From NCBI GenBank assembly GCA_964657325.1, contig CAZZVE010000071.1, positions 1 to 23,337 of the forward strand: a stretch of 23,337 nucleotides of DNA, in the 5' to 3' direction. The notes under the pieces are model-generated. The model was not told the origin of the DNA, did not search any database, and saw only the letters and a program-made list of their open reading frames with translations. The DNA is from JBBQVS01 sp964657325. GTDB taxonomy: Bacteria > Chloroflexota > Ktedonobacteria > Ktedonobacterales > Ktedonobacteraceae. The position numbers and the translations under genes were made by a program. This document shows, one piece after another, positions 21,902 to 23,337 of the stretch (its first letter is position 1; every line of letters begins with the position of its first letter).

Positions 21902-21950
21902 AACAGCGATAGAAAGTTTACTAGTATACCGGGAACTTCCTATCGCTATT
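21902..21950 (+). terminator. Imperfect hairpin after the decarboxylase gene, possible terminator
   Basis: aacagcgatagaaagtt (21902-21918) pairs with aacttcctatcgctatt (21934-21950) at 15 of 17 positions. It lies 50 bases after the stop, but only a weak AAATTTG follows, not a T-run. Confidence 0.45.
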
Positions 21951-22010
21951 AAATTTGTTAAATGAATGAGCTTGTTCAGGAAAGCATGAAAATTCTTCAC
22001 ATTCTAATGA

Positions 22011-22169
22011 ATCAATGTTATAGCACTACTCAAAATCAGCGAGGAGCCATTCTTATCGCACCATCCAAAATTTGCTAACCACCTCTCAGTAAGCCTAGCA
22101 GAAATGAAAGCCTTGTCTCAAGAGCTAGCCGAGCTTTTTGGCCTCTCGTTTCCAGAAGCATCTCCATAG
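22011..22169 (+). pseudogene. Possible relic of a protein C-terminus
   Basis: Frame +3 is open for 52 codons from just after a TGA (22008-22010) to TAG (22167-22169). It has a protein-like character with charged and hydrophobic residues in a helical pattern (for example LAEMKALSQELAELFGL). There is no start codon or ribosome binding site near its beginning, so it could be the tail of a decayed gene. The family is not recognised, and chance cannot be ruled out. Confidence 0.3.
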
Positions 22170-22433
22170 AAACTGAAGAGACAACCAGCCATAGACCTGC
22201 AAGGTAGTAGTCCTTTAAGCAGAAAGTAGTATACAAGGTAGCGTTGCGACGGTAACAGCCTGTTGAAAAAGTGACTAGCACCCAAAGACTGAACGATTGT
22301 TGCGCCTGTTATATTTTTCATTTATACTATCTGGTGACTCCATCGATCTCCGTACTTATCGTCGTTTTTTTAGTTGATCCTCTCGTATCCAGCTATAGCT
22401 CAAAATATGCTTTTCTAGGAAGGAGGAAAGAAT

Positions 22434-23300
22434 ATGTATCTAAAGGTGAATGGCACCCGTCTCTTTTTCGATGTGGTTGGCAGTGCTCTCAAACCAACAG
22501 ACCAGGGGATGATTGCAAAACCAATCCTCATCTTGCTTCACGGTGGCCCAGGAGTGATTGACCATTCGTACTTCCGTCCCTATATGGACCCACTCGGTGA
22601 ATTTGCCCAGGCCATCTATCTTGATCTGAGGGGACAAGGGCGTTCTACTCGCCAAACCCCCGAATACTACCAGGTGGGCATTATGGCCGATGATGTCGCC
22701 GCCTTTTGCATCGAGTTGGGCATTGAACACCCTGTGGTGCTGGGTCATTCCTTTGGGGGATTTGTGGCTTTAAGCCTTGCCACACGCTATCCGAATCTGC
22801 TGGGAAAGTTGATCCTGCTGGCGACTTCTCCACGGGAGAAGGCTGGGTGGGACTTGGACTGCTTGGAGCGAATTGCTGGCAAGGAATTGCGCGAGGTCGC
22901 TGCTCGTATTAGTACAGGACAAGCAAATGAAGAGGATGGGCGGCGATTCGAGACAGAACTGATTCCATTCTTCTGGTATCCACCGAAGCCAGAGATAGTG
23001 AGCTTTCTGGATCGTAATCCGTTCCGCAATGAGGATATCGGCAAGCAGATGGATGAGCGCTTCCCCAATACCTACGATGTACGATTGCAACTTACCAATA
23101 TCGTTTCCCCAACACTGGTATTACATGGTCGCAACGATTGGGTTGTCCCAGTAAGCGAATCAGAAGAAATGGTACAGAAAATCCCCAATGCTAAGTTGAA
23201 TATCTTTGAGCATGCCGGACATGGTATTCCCTATGACGCTTCGGAAGAACTGATCGAGCAGATACGCGTGTTTGTAGCTTCAGAGCATGACAAAGAGTAA
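22434..23300 (+). CDS. Alpha/beta hydrolase, proline iminopeptidase-like
   Basis: The 288-residue product is an alpha/beta-hydrolase of the S33 type. It has the oxyanion motif HGGPG (36-40), LDLRGQGRS (64-72), the nucleophile S106 in GHSFGG, the acid D235 in HGRNDWVVP, and the base H263 in HAGHGIP. HGGPG with DxRGxGxS is characteristic of prolyl iminopeptidases and relatives, but many such proteins are esterases or lactonases. There is no signal peptide, so it is probably cytoplasmic. A strong AGGAAGGAGG precedes the ATG. It is alone on this strand in the window, 37 bases from the right end. Confidence 0.84.
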   Translation: MYLKVNGTRLFFDVVGSALKPTDQGMIAKPILILLHGGPGVIDHSYFRPYMDPLGEFAQAIYLDLRGQGRSTRQTPEYYQVGIMADDVAAFCIELGIEHPVVLGHSFGGFVALSLATRYPNLLGKLILLATSPREKAGWDLDCLERIAGKELREVAARISTGQANEEDGRRFETELIPFFWYPPKPEIVSFLDRNPFRNEDIGKQMDERFPNTYDVRLQLTNIVSPTLVLHGRNDWVVPVSESEEMVQKIPNAKLNIFEHAGHGIPYDASEELIEQIRVFVASEHDKE

Positions 23301-23337
23301 GCTGCTTTCGAATTGGCGAATACTTCCGTTTTCTGAC

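Larger units (their letters stand above)
21853..22433. other. Intergenic stretch with a hairpin and a possible gene relic
   Basis: This 581-base gap holds an imperfect hairpin (21902-21950), a coding-like stretch without a start (22011-22169) and otherwise nothing I recognise. No promoter for the downstream hydrolase stands out. Confidence 0.5.

Noticed and set aside
22259..22274. cctgttgaaaaagtga as the end of an insertion sequence
   Set aside because: It resembles ends of some insertion sequences, but no partner end or transposase remnant could be seen nearby.

Overview
The window looks like chromosomal DNA of a Chloroflexota bacterium of the Ktedonobacteria type. This is inferred from three things: a LysW-dependent lysine operon, actinobacteria/firmicute-like T-box leaders, and abundant short palindromic repeats between moderately GC-rich genes. 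No rRNA, tRNA, CRISPR array or intact insertion sequence was seen. A run of ten Ns (14944-14953) marks an assembly gap.

Left end (1-1635): one leftward gene for a membrane-anchored extracytoplasmic protein with an N,N-dimethylformamidase large-subunit-like domain. Then 1.1 kb without genes (1636-2712) holds a promoter and two complete T-box leaders in tandem. Each has its own stem I, stem II, stem III, antiterminator and terminator. The specifier position reads AAA in the first and AAG in the second, both lysine codons.

Centre (2713-12526): a ten-function lysine operon by the alpha-aminoadipate route with the carrier protein LysW: lysW, lysX, lysY, lysZ, a fused lysJ-lysK, homocitrate synthase, lysT, lysU and a homoisocitrate dehydrogenase. 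The last four make 2-oxoadipate from 2-oxoglutarate and acetyl-CoA. LysX attaches aminoadipate to LysW, LysZ, LysY and LysJ convert it to LysW-lysine, and LysK releases lysine. Only the aminoadipate aminotransferase (LysN) is missing. Four junctions overlap or nearly abut. Most others carry a palindromic repeat, and these repeats extend into coding sequence: the LysZ, homocitrate synthase and dehydrogenase C-termini and the LysJ-LysK linker are repeat-encoded.

Right half (12527-23337): a kynurenine-formamidase-like cyclase, a leftward Uma2-family/HicB-like pair, a small membrane protein candidate, a leftward ilvD (branched-chain amino acid synthesis), an MBL-fold hydrolase with a strong terminator, an mntR-mntH manganese pair coupled through a TTG start, a Zymomonas-like pyruvate decarboxylase, a 580-base stretch with a possible decayed gene, and a proline-iminopeptidase-like alpha/beta hydrolase.
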